From NCBI GenBank assembly GCA_002782605.1, contig PFIF01000176.1, positions 1 to 6,551 on the forward strand: 6,551 bases of DNA, written 5' to 3'. The stretch comes from Deltaproteobacteria bacterium CG_4_8_14_3_um_filter_43_13. Its GTDB lineage: Bacteria > Desulfobacterota > UBA8473. Position numbers and translations under genes: made by a program. Below the pieces are notes generated by a model. It had not been told where the DNA came from. It saw only the letters and a program-made list of their open reading frames with translations, and did not search any database. Below, one piece after another: positions 1 to 5,638 of this stretch (its first letter is position 1; the number at the start of each line of letters is the position of its first letter).

Positions 1-1
1 T

Positions 2-955
2 GTGGTGGAAGCAGGGGAACCTGCCGAGTATGAGTTATCCACTGAAGAGGCATTTATGGCTATAGATAACATGGCAGAGGCCGGAACAAAACACCTGTTG
101 ATAGCCGGTGGAGAGCCACTGGTTAGAAAAGACATATTTGCCCTGGCAGAGTATGCATCGAAGAGGCTATCGGTAGGGATCAATACCAATGGATTTTCCC
201 TTAACCGATCCGTAGCACAAAGGTTGAAGGATGCCGGCGTCAATCAAATAAGGATCAGCCTTGACGGGGCTAAGTCAAAAACCCATAACTCAATAAGAGG
301 AAAAGACTCATTTGAAAGGGCGGTAGAGGCAATCGAAACTTGTGTGAGCCTGGGTTTCCCTGATGTGGGGATTGAGGCCACCATATCTCTATTAAACTAT
401 GAGGAACTTCCCGAAATGATCAAACTCGCCTCTGATCTTGGGGTAGGTGTATTTGAAGCAGGGGATATGGCACCTGTAGGAAGGGCAAAGAAACTTGTTC
501 ACCTCTGCTTATCGATAGAGCAAAGAGGAGAGATGCTGAGATTTCTTGCTGAAATACAGGAGGCTATCCCCACGCTTATTATAACCTCTGAGCTGCCCCA
601 TATCTTTATAGTAAATAAGAAAATGCAGAATACATGCATCGATCCTTATTCAAAAAAAGTATCCCTGGGCTGTGGGGCAGGAATAGTAGGGGCCGGTCTC
701 ACAGTGGATGGTAAGATCGTCCCCTGCCCTCTTGGTTTAGTAGCGGAGGTTGGCGACATCAGAAGAGATAGATTGAAGGATGTTTGGGTAAATTCTCCTT
801 TATTGAAGAAACTGCAATCAAGGAAAGTAGGCGGTAAATGCGGGAGGTGTGAGTATCAGTATGCATGCGGTGGATGCAGAGGAGCAGCCGCTATAGCAGG
901 AGACCCCATGGGAGAGGACCCCGGTTGTTGGTATGAGCCTGCTCTCAAAAAATAA
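2..955 (+). CDS. Radical SAM/SPASM-domain protein, 5' end missing
   Basis: This is the C-terminal 317 residues of a radical SAM enzyme carrying a SPASM auxiliary iron-sulfur domain. The visible part has the SAM-binding GGEP motif (residues 36-40), the strand motifs GINTNGF (59-65) and RISLDG (84-89), and then a SPASM cysteine set: C224-X12-G-X4-C242, C280-X2-C283-X5-C289-X2-C292 and a final C309. SPASM domains normally hold two extra [4Fe-4S] clusters, in peptide-modifying enzymes and in heme or cofactor maturases such as NirJ, AhbD and PqqE. The catalytic CxxxCxxC is absent only because the window begins just downstream of where it should lie; base 1 is the last base of the preceding codon. 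The GTG at position 2 is therefore not the real start. The gene ends with TAA. The substrate cannot be told from this fragment, and no precursor peptide follows. The family is secure; the function is open. Confidence 0.9.
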   Translation: MVEAGEPAEYELSTEEAFMAIDNMAEAGTKHLLIAGGEPLVRKDIFALAEYASKRLSVGINTNGFSLNRSVAQRLKDAGVNQIRISLDGAKSKTHNSIRGKDSFERAVEAIETCVSLGFPDVGIEATISLLNYEELPEMIKLASDLGVGVFEAGDMAPVGRAKKLVHLCLSIEQRGEMLRFLAEIQEAIPTLIITSELPHIFIVNKKMQNTCIDPYSKKVSLGCGAGIVGAGLTVDGKIVPCPLGLVAEVGDIRRDRLKDVWVNSPLLKKLQSRKVGGKCGRCEYQYACGGCRGAAAIAGDPMGEDPGCWYEPALKK

Positions 956-1017
956 CATAAAGGAGAGTGTATATTCTACTTCCCAGAACCTGACTGGAAA
1001 TGCAGTTCCTAAGGCCC

Positions 1018-1057
1018 TGACTTACTTTTGGGGGCAGATACCCCGGCCCAGAAGTCA
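1018..1057 (+). other. Possible stem-loop after the radical SAM gene
   Basis: An outer inverted repeat, TGACTT (1018-1023) with AAGTCA (1052-1057), encloses an inner GGGG/CCCC pairing (about 1030-1044, loop CAGATA). It starts 62 bases after the radical SAM stop codon and has no T-tract, so it is not a clear intrinsic terminator. It could be a 3' structure of the upstream transcript. I recognise no riboswitch class. Confidence 0.3.
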
Positions 1058-1073
1058 CCTCCGTCCCTCCGAG

Positions 1074-1089
1074 TTCCAGATTTCCAGAA
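1074..1089 (+). repeat. Tandem 8-mer TTCCAGAT/TTCCAGAA
   Basis: Two adjacent 8-base copies differ at one base and end five bases before the -35 box at 1095. This is a typical place for a regulator to bind, and toxin-antitoxin modules are often autoregulated, but a two-copy 8-mer could also be chance. Confidence 0.3.
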
Positions 1090-1094
1090 ATTCC

Positions 1095-1123
1095 TTGACT
1101 TAAATATTCTGTACCCTTATCAT
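1095..1123 (+). promoter_or_regulatory. Sigma70-type promoter of the toxin-antitoxin module
   Basis: TTGACT (1095-1100), a 17-base spacer and TATCAT (1118-1123) make a good housekeeping-type promoter. Transcription would start near 1130, giving a leader of roughly 70 bases before the antitoxin ATG at 1203. It is the best promoter I found in the window. Confidence 0.6.
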
Positions 1124-1164
1124 CAGGTCTAAATTAATCATAGTATTTTATCGAACTTATTGAT

Positions 1165-1194
1165 CCTTGGTCTCCTTAAAAAGACCAAAGGAGG
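1165..1194 (+). promoter_or_regulatory. Leader hairpin overlapping the antitoxin ribosome binding site
   Basis: TTGGTCT (1167-1173) is perfectly complementary to AGACCAA (1182-1188), with an 8-base loop. CC at 1165-1166 can extend the stem into the GG of the Shine-Dalgarno sequence if A1189 is bulged. A competing pairing, CTCCTT (1172-1177) with AAGGAG (1188-1193), would hide the Shine-Dalgarno core completely. The binding site AGGAGG (1189-1194) lies 8 bases before the ATG at 1203 and decides that start. The two foldings exclude each other, so translation may be conditional; this is inference from base pairing alone. Confidence 0.45.
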
Positions 1195-1202
1195 CTTCAA
1201 AC

Positions 1203-1409
1203 ATGTCAAAGATAATAGATGCCGTTTACGAAGATGGAATCTTAAAGCCTCTTTCAACCCCTCATTTGAAAAATCATACCAGGGTGCGTCTTATCATTGA
1301 GGAGATAGAGAGTGTTGCAAAAAGCACCAGCGGTATTATCATCCCTCGTAGAGGAGATGTCGTAGATGAAATAGCCTTGGAATCAGATTTCCTTCCTGAG
1401 GAGGTCTAA
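1203..1409 (+). CDS. AF2212-like (DUF104) antitoxin
   Basis: This 68-residue protein has the pattern of the AF2212/DUF104 antitoxin family: an N-terminal strand pair around IIDAVYEDGILKPL (residues 4-17), then TRVRLIIEE (27-35). The acidic C-terminal tail ending in LPEEV is the part expected to bind and block the toxin; that role is inferred from family knowledge. The start is the ATG at 1203, because AGGAGG lies 8 bases upstream; the in-frame TTG at 1167 has no such site and falls inside the leader hairpin. The PIN toxin gene follows after three bases, and its ribosome binding site lies within the last codons of this gene, the usual antitoxin-first, coupled arrangement. A promoter at 1095-1123 serves both. 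The family call is good; the cognate pairing is inferred from adjacency. Confidence 0.8.
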   Translation: MSKIIDAVYEDGILKPLSTPHLKNHTRVRLIIEEIESVAKSTSGIIIPRRGDVVDEIALESDFLPEEV

Positions 1410-1412
1410 ACT

Positions 1413-1928
1413 TTGCTCTTTCATGAGCTTGAGAGAGATTCCCTAGTCTTTATTGACGCTAATATCTTTGTGTACCATTTTTCTAAGGGGTCCAGGTTTA
1501 ATCCATCGTGCACAGATTTCTTTTATAGGGTGGAAAAAGGCGAACTTCAGGGTATAACCTCCACAGCAGTAATTCAGGAGACCAGCCACCGTTTGATGAT
1601 GGTGGAAGCTTCGTCCCTTCTCGACATTGAGACAAAGAACCTTCCAAAATATCTTAAAGGCCATCCTGAGGTAGTAAAGAAGTTGAGAAGCCATATTGTA
1701 ATTCCCACAGAGGTGATAAGGCTCAATGTGAATATCCTCTCCATAGATATAAAAACCATAGAGAAAAGCCAGCAGATGAAAACTCAGTATGGTTTCTTAT
1801 CCAACGATGCCCTTACTCTCCAAGTTATGAAAGAGAGTGGAATTATCAATCTTGCTTCCAATGATACCGACTTTAACCGTGTCAAATGGCTGAAGCTTTA
1901 TCAACCTTCACCAACAGACCAAAATTGA
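1413..1928 (+). CDS. PIN-domain ribonuclease toxin (VapC-like)
   Basis: This is a 171-residue PIN-domain protein, likely a Mg2+-dependent endoribonuclease and the toxin partner of the upstream antitoxin. The expected acidic residues are all present: D15 in the FIDANIFVYH opening, E56 in IQETSHR, D132 in LSNDALTL, and D151 or D153 in ASNDTDF. The domain therefore looks intact, though at 171 residues it is longer than the usual VapC of about 130, with an insertion around residues 65-115. The start is TTG; GAGGAGGT (1398-1405) lies 7 bases upstream within the end of the antitoxin gene, consistent with translational coupling. The target RNA cannot be predicted; VapC enzymes cut tRNAs or rRNA. The gene ends in TGA. 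I call the family with confidence and the toxin role by context. Confidence 0.85.
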   Translation: MLFHELERDSLVFIDANIFVYHFSKGSRFNPSCTDFFYRVEKGELQGITSTAVIQETSHRLMMVEASSLLDIETKNLPKYLKGHPEVVKKLRSHIVIPTEVIRLNVNILSIDIKTIEKSQQMKTQYGFLSNDALTLQVMKESGIINLASNDTDFNRVKWLKLYQPSPTDQN

Positions 1929-1955
1929 CCAAGCAAAGTGTAGTTTATTTTTCAT

Positions 1956-1975
1956 CAATCCTATCGATATGATTG
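1956..1975. promoter_or_regulatory. Near-perfect 20-bp palindrome upstream of the first activase
   Basis: CAATCCTATCGATATGATTG pairs with itself at nine of ten positions; only C1961/T1970 mismatches. It sits between the PIN toxin gene and the activase, ending three bases before that gene's Shine-Dalgarno sequence (1979-1986). It is the right size for a dimeric repressor operator. As RNA it could also form a hairpin, but it has no loop and no T-tract, so I prefer an operator. No regulator is identified. Confidence 0.4.
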
Positions 1976-1995
1976 TACAGGAGGGGAAGAAAAGG

Positions 1996-2763
1996 ATGAT
2001 AACTGCAGGCATTGATCTTGGTTCTCTGAGCACCAAAGTGCTTATCTTAGAAGATGACAACATTTTGTCTACCAGTGTACTTACAACAGAAGAAGAGGGG
2101 GCTTTAGTCGCCAAAAAGGCAATAGATGAGGCCATTAAAAAAGCAAACATATCTTTTGAGGAGTTGAAAAATATCGTTTCTACAGGTTATGGGAGAAGGT
2201 TGGTTCCTTTTGCAAAACAATCTAAATCAGAAATGCTATGCCATGCCAAAGGAAGCCACTGGTTATTCCCAAAAGCAAGGACGGTAATTGATGTTGGCGC
2301 TGAGAGCAGCAAGGTAATACGCATTAATGAAGATGGAGTAGTAGAAGACTTTGCTGGAAATGATAAGTGTGCGGCCGGAACAGGCGTATTCTTAGATACT
2401 ATGGCAAAGGCATTGGAGGTCCCTCTCGAAGATATAGGACAACTTTCTTTAGAATACAAAGAAAAGGCCCATATCAGCAGTATGTGCGCAGTATTTGCAG
2501 AGTCTGAGGTGGTCTCTCATGTACACAAGGGAATACCGCGAAATGACATCCTGGCTGGCATTCACGAGTCTATAGCTGACAGAATATTCGGCATGGTAAA
2601 TAGAATAGGTATGCAAAATGATGTTGTTATGACTGGTGGAGTAGCGAAGAACATAGGCATGGTCAGGGCGTTGGAGGAAAAATTGGGGACAAAAATATAT
2701 ATACCGGAATATCCTCAAATGATTGGTGCATTGGGAGCTGCTCTTATTGCTCGAAATTCATAA
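1996..2763 (+). CDS. Acyl-CoA dehydratase activase (BadF/BadG/BcrA/BcrD ATPase family), copy A
   Basis: This 255-residue ASKHA-fold ATPase belongs to the family that activates 2-hydroxyacyl-CoA dehydratases (HgdC type) or forms the ATPase subunits of benzoyl-CoA reductase, using ATP to drive low-potential electron transfer. It shows the first phosphate motif GIDLGSLSTK (5-14), GYGR (64-67), NDKCAAGTG (122-130) and SSMCAVFAESE (161-171). C125 and C164 match the two cysteines that bind the intersubunit [4Fe-4S] cluster in HgdC. The second phosphate motif is unusual: DVGAESSK (99-106), where the family normally has DIGGQDxK. I start at ATG 1996, because AGGAGGGG (1979-1986) lies 9 bases upstream and overlaps the alternative ATG at 1969. 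Length is typical. No catalytic dehydratase subunit is nearby, so its partner is unknown. A paralog lies at 5670-6449. Confidence 0.88.
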   Translation: MITAGIDLGSLSTKVLILEDDNILSTSVLTTEEEGALVAKKAIDEAIKKANISFEELKNIVSTGYGRRLVPFAKQSKSEMLCHAKGSHWLFPKARTVIDVGAESSKVIRINEDGVVEDFAGNDKCAAGTGVFLDTMAKALEVPLEDIGQLSLEYKEKAHISSMCAVFAESEVVSHVHKGIPRNDILAGIHESIADRIFGMVNRIGMQNDVVMTGGVAKNIGMVRALEEKLGTKIYIPEYPQMIGALGAALIARNS

Positions 2764-2773
2764 AAGCTTTTAT
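2760..2773. repeat. 14-bp AT-rich perfect palindrome over the activase stop codon
   Basis: ATAAAAGCTTTTAT is self-complementary over its full length and covers the TAA stop of the first activase. It has no loop, no GC-rich stem and no T-tract after it, so it is a poor terminator. It may be a minor 3'-end structure or chance. Confidence 0.25.
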
Positions 2774-2786
2774 AGAAAATCAAGTA

Positions 2787-2945
2787 ATGTTCACGAACGA
2801 AGCCGCAAAATATCTTGGTATTAGCCGCAACGGCTACATCAATTGGTTCGGCACTTCTGTTTCCGTTTATAGGTCAGACCCATATAATAACTTTTCGATT
2901 AATATCTTCCATCGGGACCGATTTGTCAAAGATGAAATCAGTTGA
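2787..2945 (+). CDS. Possible small helix-turn-helix (excisionase/MerR-like) protein or remnant
   Basis: This is a 52-residue reading frame from ATG 2787 to TGA 2945. Its beginning, TNEAAKYLGISRNGY (residues 3-17), resembles the helix-turn-helix of excisionase-like single-domain regulators (HTH_17 type), and its end, FHRDRFVKDE (41-50), resembles the short strand and helix that close such domains. Against it: there is no Shine-Dalgarno sequence before the ATG, the middle is not typical, and a perfect TATAAT with a palindrome lies inside it (2860-2888), suggesting instead the promoter region of the next gene. It is in the same frame as the following radical SAM reading frame, separated only by its TGA. 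It may be a worn remnant of a regulator. Function is unproven. Confidence 0.35.
   Translation: MFTNEAAKYLGISRNGYINWFGTSVSVYRSDPYNNFSINIFHRDRFVKDEIS
2860..2888 (+). promoter_or_regulatory. Possible promoter with a palindrome in the spacer
   Basis: TATAAT (2883-2888) is a perfect -10 box. Seventeen bases upstream TTTCCG (2860-2865) matches only three of six -35 positions. The spacer holds the palindrome GGTCAGACC (2872-2880), where a repressor could act. It would drive the radical SAM gene starting at 3000. A weak -35 and location inside a possible ORF keep confidence low. Confidence 0.3.
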
Positions 2946-2999
2946 ATGAGTAAGAAAAATAAAGAAAACCTCAATTTATTGAGGGAGGGGGATAATCAC

Positions 3000-3293
3000 A
3001 TGCAAAAGAAATTCTTGCTAACCACTGCCGTATATAATAAGCCACTGGAACTGACTATTAGGAAATGGGGAGACGAGCGCAAACGAGCTGTTTTTATTCC
3101 AGCTTTTGGAGCTCAATTGATAAAAGCAAATTTTCCAGAAATTGATTTTCTTGAGTATCCCTCCTGGGAGGAATATAAAAAGGTGTTATCTACTGGATAT
3201 GATATAGTAGGCATAAGTTTTTATGTCTTCAAAGCGCCAGCAGCATTTGAGATGGCCCGAGTTGCCCGGGAATATGGAGTTAAAGAGGTTTAG
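3000..3293 (+). CDS. N-terminal B12-binding-like domain of a radical SAM protein, ended by TAG
   Basis: These 97 codons plus TAG encode the Rossmann-like cobalamin-binding domain found at the N-terminus of many radical SAM enzymes: strand residues such as RAVFIPAFG (28-36), then YDIVGISFY (68-76) and a helix leading to YGVKEV (92-97). The DxHxxG cobalamin-ligand motif is not visible, as in many members, so cobalamin binding is not assured. GGGAGGGGG (2983-2991) lies 8 bases before ATG 3000, so I prefer this start over the in-frame ATG at 2946, which directly follows the TGA of the preceding small ORF. The TAG at 3291 stops the frame in the middle of the domain, just before the expected GGYG strand. 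The rest continues in the same frame downstream, so this is half of one gene and not a complete protein. Confidence 0.75.
   Translation: MQKKFLLTTAVYNKPLELTIRKWGDERKRAVFIPAFGAQLIKANFPEIDFLEYPSWEEYKKVLSTGYDIVGISFYVFKAPAAFEMARVAREYGVKEV
3291..3293 (+). other. In-frame TAG splitting one radical SAM gene (3000-4190)
   Basis: Before the TAG the protein reads YGVKEV and directly after it, in the same frame, AGGYGTMLPG. Related B12-binding radical SAM proteins commonly read VWAGG here, so TAG replaces an expected TGG (Trp) by one G-to-A change. Read through, the frame gives 396 residues including this position. Possible causes are a nonsense mutation, a sequencing error, or suppression (amber decoding, including pyrrolysine). 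The other supported genes that end in the window stop with TAA or TGA, never TAG, but they are too few to prove anything. Confidence 0.8.
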
Positions 3294-3311
3294 GCAGGTG
3301 GGTATGGAACC

Positions 3312-4190
3312 ATGCTTCCTGGTCTTGATAAACATTTTGATCGGGTATTTAAGGGTTATGGAGAAAATACGCTGAGCATGGCTTTATATGACAAACCAAT
3401 TAATCATATAAAGCACCCAATCCTTATTGCCACGAGCAGCATGGCACCTTTTGGTGATAAAACTGGGTATCTTTTTATTGTGAGGGGATGTAACTCCGGA
3501 TGTTTGTTTTGCTCGGCTCCTGTCCACACACCTAATAAGCTTTATACTCCGCTTTCAGAAATACAAAGGGTACTTGACGAATACAAGAAGCAAAAGGTTG
3601 ATGTAGTGAGTATCATGGATGATAATCTTTTTATAGATGATAAATATACATGGGAAGCCATTAACTTTTTAGCAGAACGGGATTTAAAGTGGATGGCTTT
3701 CAATGTAAGGGCAGATTATTTACTTGGAAAAGTAAATAATCTAACACAAAATGGACTTGTTGGAGCATATATAGGGGTTGAATCGTTTTCAGATGAAGTG
3801 CTCAAAGGATATAGGAAAAGGGAAACGACTGAGCAGGTTAAACAAGCAATAAAAGAGCTTAAACATCATGGTTGTTATGTTTGGGGCAATTATATATTCT
3901 GTATGCCGAGTTCTACTCTTGACGGTTCAAGGAGGGAGATTGAACAACTGGCATCGCTGGAACTAGACCTTGTCATGCCTACCGTTTTTACCCCATATCC
4001 AGGAGTTCCCCTTTTTAAAGAACTGAAATCTTTGATATTTGACTGGAACTGGAGGCATTTTGATAACGGTCATATAGTATGGAAACACCCACATATAAGG
4101 CCTGAACAGGTTAAGACGATATTGTCAGAGTGTTTTAATGCATGTAACTGTGCTAAAATCACAACATTTGCTGAACCAGATCCGTACTAA
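3312..4190 (+). CDS. Radical SAM catalytic part of the interrupted B12-binding-type protein
   Basis: This frame carries the catalytic part of the split enzyme. From the ATG at 3312, FDRVFKGYGE (residues 9-18) completes the cobalamin-binding-like domain. The radical SAM core follows with GCNSGCLFC (59-67), whose cysteines C60, C64 and C67 form the CxxxCxxC that binds the [4Fe-4S] cluster and SAM. Further strands include VSIMDDNLFID, GAYIGVESFSDEVLKGYRK and YIFCMPSS, standard for the B12-radical SAM group (Elp3/MiaB-like fold). C-terminal cysteines in ECFNACNCA lie beyond the core. The ATG is internal, not a natural start; AGGTGGG (3296-3302) might permit weak re-initiation after the TAG. Such a product would lack most of the N-terminal domain. 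The substrate is unknown. The core shows no other damage, so any interruption is recent or is bypassed. Confidence 0.8.
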   Translation: MLPGLDKHFDRVFKGYGENTLSMALYDKPINHIKHPILIATSSMAPFGDKTGYLFIVRGCNSGCLFCSAPVHTPNKLYTPLSEIQRVLDEYKKQKVDVVSIMDDNLFIDDKYTWEAINFLAERDLKWMAFNVRADYLLGKVNNLTQNGLVGAYIGVESFSDEVLKGYRKRETTEQVKQAIKELKHHGCYVWGNYIFCMPSSTLDGSRREIEQLASLELDLVMPTVFTPYPGVPLFKELKSLIFDWNWRHFDNGHIVWKHPHIRPEQVKTILSECFNACNCAKITTFAEPDPY

Positions 4191-4287
4191 GTACTGTATC
4201 AGACAATATTCACAATATCTATCCGTATTATTGTAACAAGTTCTTGCAGTCATACTTCCAAAATTTTTTTTAGCCGAGGAGGTTAAA
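4191..4287 (+). promoter_or_regulatory. Short intergenic region with the lipase ribosome binding site
   Basis: These 97 AT-rich bases hold no gene. GAGGAGGT (4276-4283) lies 4 bases before ATG 4288 and fixes the lipase start. A run of eight T (4264-4271) has no GC-rich stem before it, so I do not call a terminator. TATTAT (4226-4231) resembles a -10 box but has no -35 partner at a suitable distance. Confidence 0.55.
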
Positions 4288-5478
4288 ATGTCTGTTGTTC
4301 GAATGTACAAAGCCAGGATGGTCTCACCAACAGTGCTAGGTATTGATGCTGAGGTGGGGTTCTTTCACGAGGAACCTCAAGAAGGACCCCGGTACGTTAA
4401 ACTGAAAGCCACAATCAACGGGCAGCCTGTAGAAGAAAAGATTCCGGTGACAGACCTGGTCAGTCCGGGTAAGATAGTACTTCTTGAGTGGCCACGGCAG
4501 GATAGATTGAAGATTGACCTCAAAAAATGGGGAATTGACAGGTTTACCAAAGACCAGGTGTTTACCCTCACAGCGACTGCCTTCTGCCTGGCCAGTGGCC
4601 CCGGTAGGGAAAGCACTGTGGAGGTCAGAATACCACTGCCAGTTATCATTGTTCACGGTTACATATTGAAAGAGTGGTGGGAAAAGGATTCTTACTTGGA
4701 GCCTTACTATAAACTTCAAGAGTTTCTGAAAAGGAATGGGTACGATGATAGTGAATCAGGTTACAGAACCATGTGGGGGCAACCAGATATACGGTTTTCT
4801 CCGCAGGATGCCACAGCTGAAGATATTGCAAGGCAAGCTGACAACTGGATAAACGACGCCCTGAAAAATACCTATGCTGCAAAGGTAAATATCATAGGAG
4901 TAAGTTTGGGAGGCCTGGTTGGACGTTACTATATAACTGAGTACAATGCCTCTAAAGTATATAAACTTCTCCTTGTAACCGTGGTGAATGAAGGGAGCAG
5001 CCTTTTTGAGGGGGAATTTTTTATTAAACTAGCCTCTAGCAAAGCAGAAGCCCAGGCATTTCTTTTAAATTTGGAGGGAAAAGAGAACCTTGCCAACTGG
5101 CTTTTCCCTACTTATCAGTCTCTTTACACTCTTGATGGCAAAGAGGTACCTCATCCGTTCAAGAATCTCTTTCATGAAAAAGGCTACGATAAGCCTGCTC
5201 CTCCGGGCCTATATTATTACAGCATTTTCAGTGCGCAAAGGGAGTCGCCTTATGAGCTCTATGTGGAGGAAGTGGGTGACTGGTACAGGTTGATAGGTGA
5301 CAAGAGAAAAGGAACAGGGGATGGGAATAGCATAGTACAGACCTACAAGACATTTGGCTGCAACATTCTGGTTCCAACAAACACACACCACGCCTTCATG
5401 CTTGGGGATTCCAAAGTACAGTCCACCATTCTTAATGTTTTGAGATGTAAACCCGAAGAATATTGTGAATTGAAATGA
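4288..5478 (+). CDS. Lipase-like alpha/beta-hydrolase with N-terminal beta domain
   Basis: This 396-residue protein has a serine-hydrolase triad. The oxyanion-loop region is PVIIVHGY (118-125, HG at 123-124), the nucleophile elbow GVSLGG (204-209) places Ser206, the likely acid is D345 in GTGDGNSIV, and the base is H367 or H368 in THHAFM near the C-terminus. The layout resembles lipases of the PGAP1/LCAT-like group, which act on ester bonds of lipids. Residues 1-115 are predicted from composition to be mostly beta strands, perhaps an Ig-like or substrate-binding domain. I see no signal peptide or membrane segment, so it should be cytoplasmic unless exported by another route. The ATG at 4288 follows GAGGAGGT. 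Its substrate is unknown, and the neighbours give no clue. Ends in TGA; a palindrome with T-run follows at 5588. Confidence 0.82.
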   Translation: MSVVRMYKARMVSPTVLGIDAEVGFFHEEPQEGPRYVKLKATINGQPVEEKIPVTDLVSPGKIVLLEWPRQDRLKIDLKKWGIDRFTKDQVFTLTATAFCLASGPGRESTVEVRIPLPVIIVHGYILKEWWEKDSYLEPYYKLQEFLKRNGYDDSESGYRTMWGQPDIRFSPQDATAEDIARQADNWINDALKNTYAAKVNIIGVSLGGLVGRYYITEYNASKVYKLLLVTVVNEGSSLFEGEFFIKLASSKAEAQAFLLNLEGKENLANWLFPTYQSLYTLDGKEVPHPFKNLFHEKGYDKPAPPGLYYYSIFSAQRESPYELYVEEVGDWYRLIGDKRKGTGDGNSIVQTYKTFGCNILVPTNTHHAFMLGDSKVQSTILNVLRCKPEEYCELK

Positions 5479-5494
5479 TTGAGGCTAAACATAA

Positions 5495-5512
5495 ATTTGA
5501 TTAACATCAAAT
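5495..5512. repeat. AT-rich inverted repeat after the lipase gene
   Basis: ATTTGAT (5495-5501) and ATCAAAT (5506-5512) form a 7-bp stem with a TAAC loop. Without a GC-rich stem or T-run it is a weak terminator candidate. ATCAAAG (5511-5517) also pairs with CTTTGAT (5574-5580), which brackets the next palindrome. Confidence 0.3.
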
Positions 5513-5543
5513 CAAAGGGCGTAATAGACGGGACGGGTAAGGG

Positions 5544-5560
5544 ACGTTCGCATAGAACGT
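5544..5560. repeat. Inverted repeat ACGTTC-GCATA-GAACGT
   Basis: A 6-bp perfect stem with a 5-base loop lies in a GC-richer patch between the lipase and second activase genes. The preceding GACGGGACGGGTAAGGG is short and repetitive. The whole is reminiscent of REP-type palindromes scattered between genes in many bacteria, but only one copy is visible here. Confidence 0.4.
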
Positions 5561-5587
5561 GCTTAATATTAAACTTTGATCCGGTAA

Positions 5588-5614
5588 GGCGAACGGCCGT
5601 TCGCCCCTATTTTT
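5588..5614 (+). terminator. 18-bp perfect palindrome followed by T-run
   Basis: GGCGAACGGCCGTTCGCC (5588-5605) is perfectly self-complementary and folds into a 7-bp GC-rich stem with a GGCC tetraloop. CCTA and TTTTT (5610-5614) follow, so it could terminate the lipase transcript, though the T-run is a few bases away. From memory, unchecked, very similar palindromes flanked by GGG/CCC occur as dispersed intergenic repeats in many genomes, so it may be a mobile REP-like element used as a terminator. Confidence 0.5.
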
Positions 5615-5638
5615 AACTGTATGATGTTCAAGCTATTT

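Noticed and set aside
1167..1202. TTG start giving a 12-residue longer antitoxin
   Set aside because: It lies within the leader hairpin and has no ribosome binding site, whereas AGGAGG is well placed before ATG 1203.
1969..1995. Earlier ATG for activase A
   Set aside because: The Shine-Dalgarno sequence at 1979-1986 would be inside the gene, and the family motif begins right after ATG 1996.
2449..2718. Minus-strand reading frame opposite activase A
   Set aside because: It lies wholly opposite a well-supported gene, and its low-complexity translation fits no domain.
2946..2999. Earlier ATG for the B12-type radical SAM protein
   Set aside because: The added 18 residues are charged and not domain-like, and a strong ribosome binding site lies just before ATG 3000.
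4264..4271. Eight-T run as an intrinsic terminator
   Set aside because: There is no GC-rich stem directly before it, and it lies close to the lipase ribosome binding site.
4336..4719. 127-residue minus-strand reading frame
   Set aside because: It is antisense to the lipase gene, has no recognisable domain and is explained as a shadow of that gene.
5090..5293. 67-residue plus-strand reading frame
   Set aside because: It overlaps the lipase gene in another frame, and its sequence matches no family I know.
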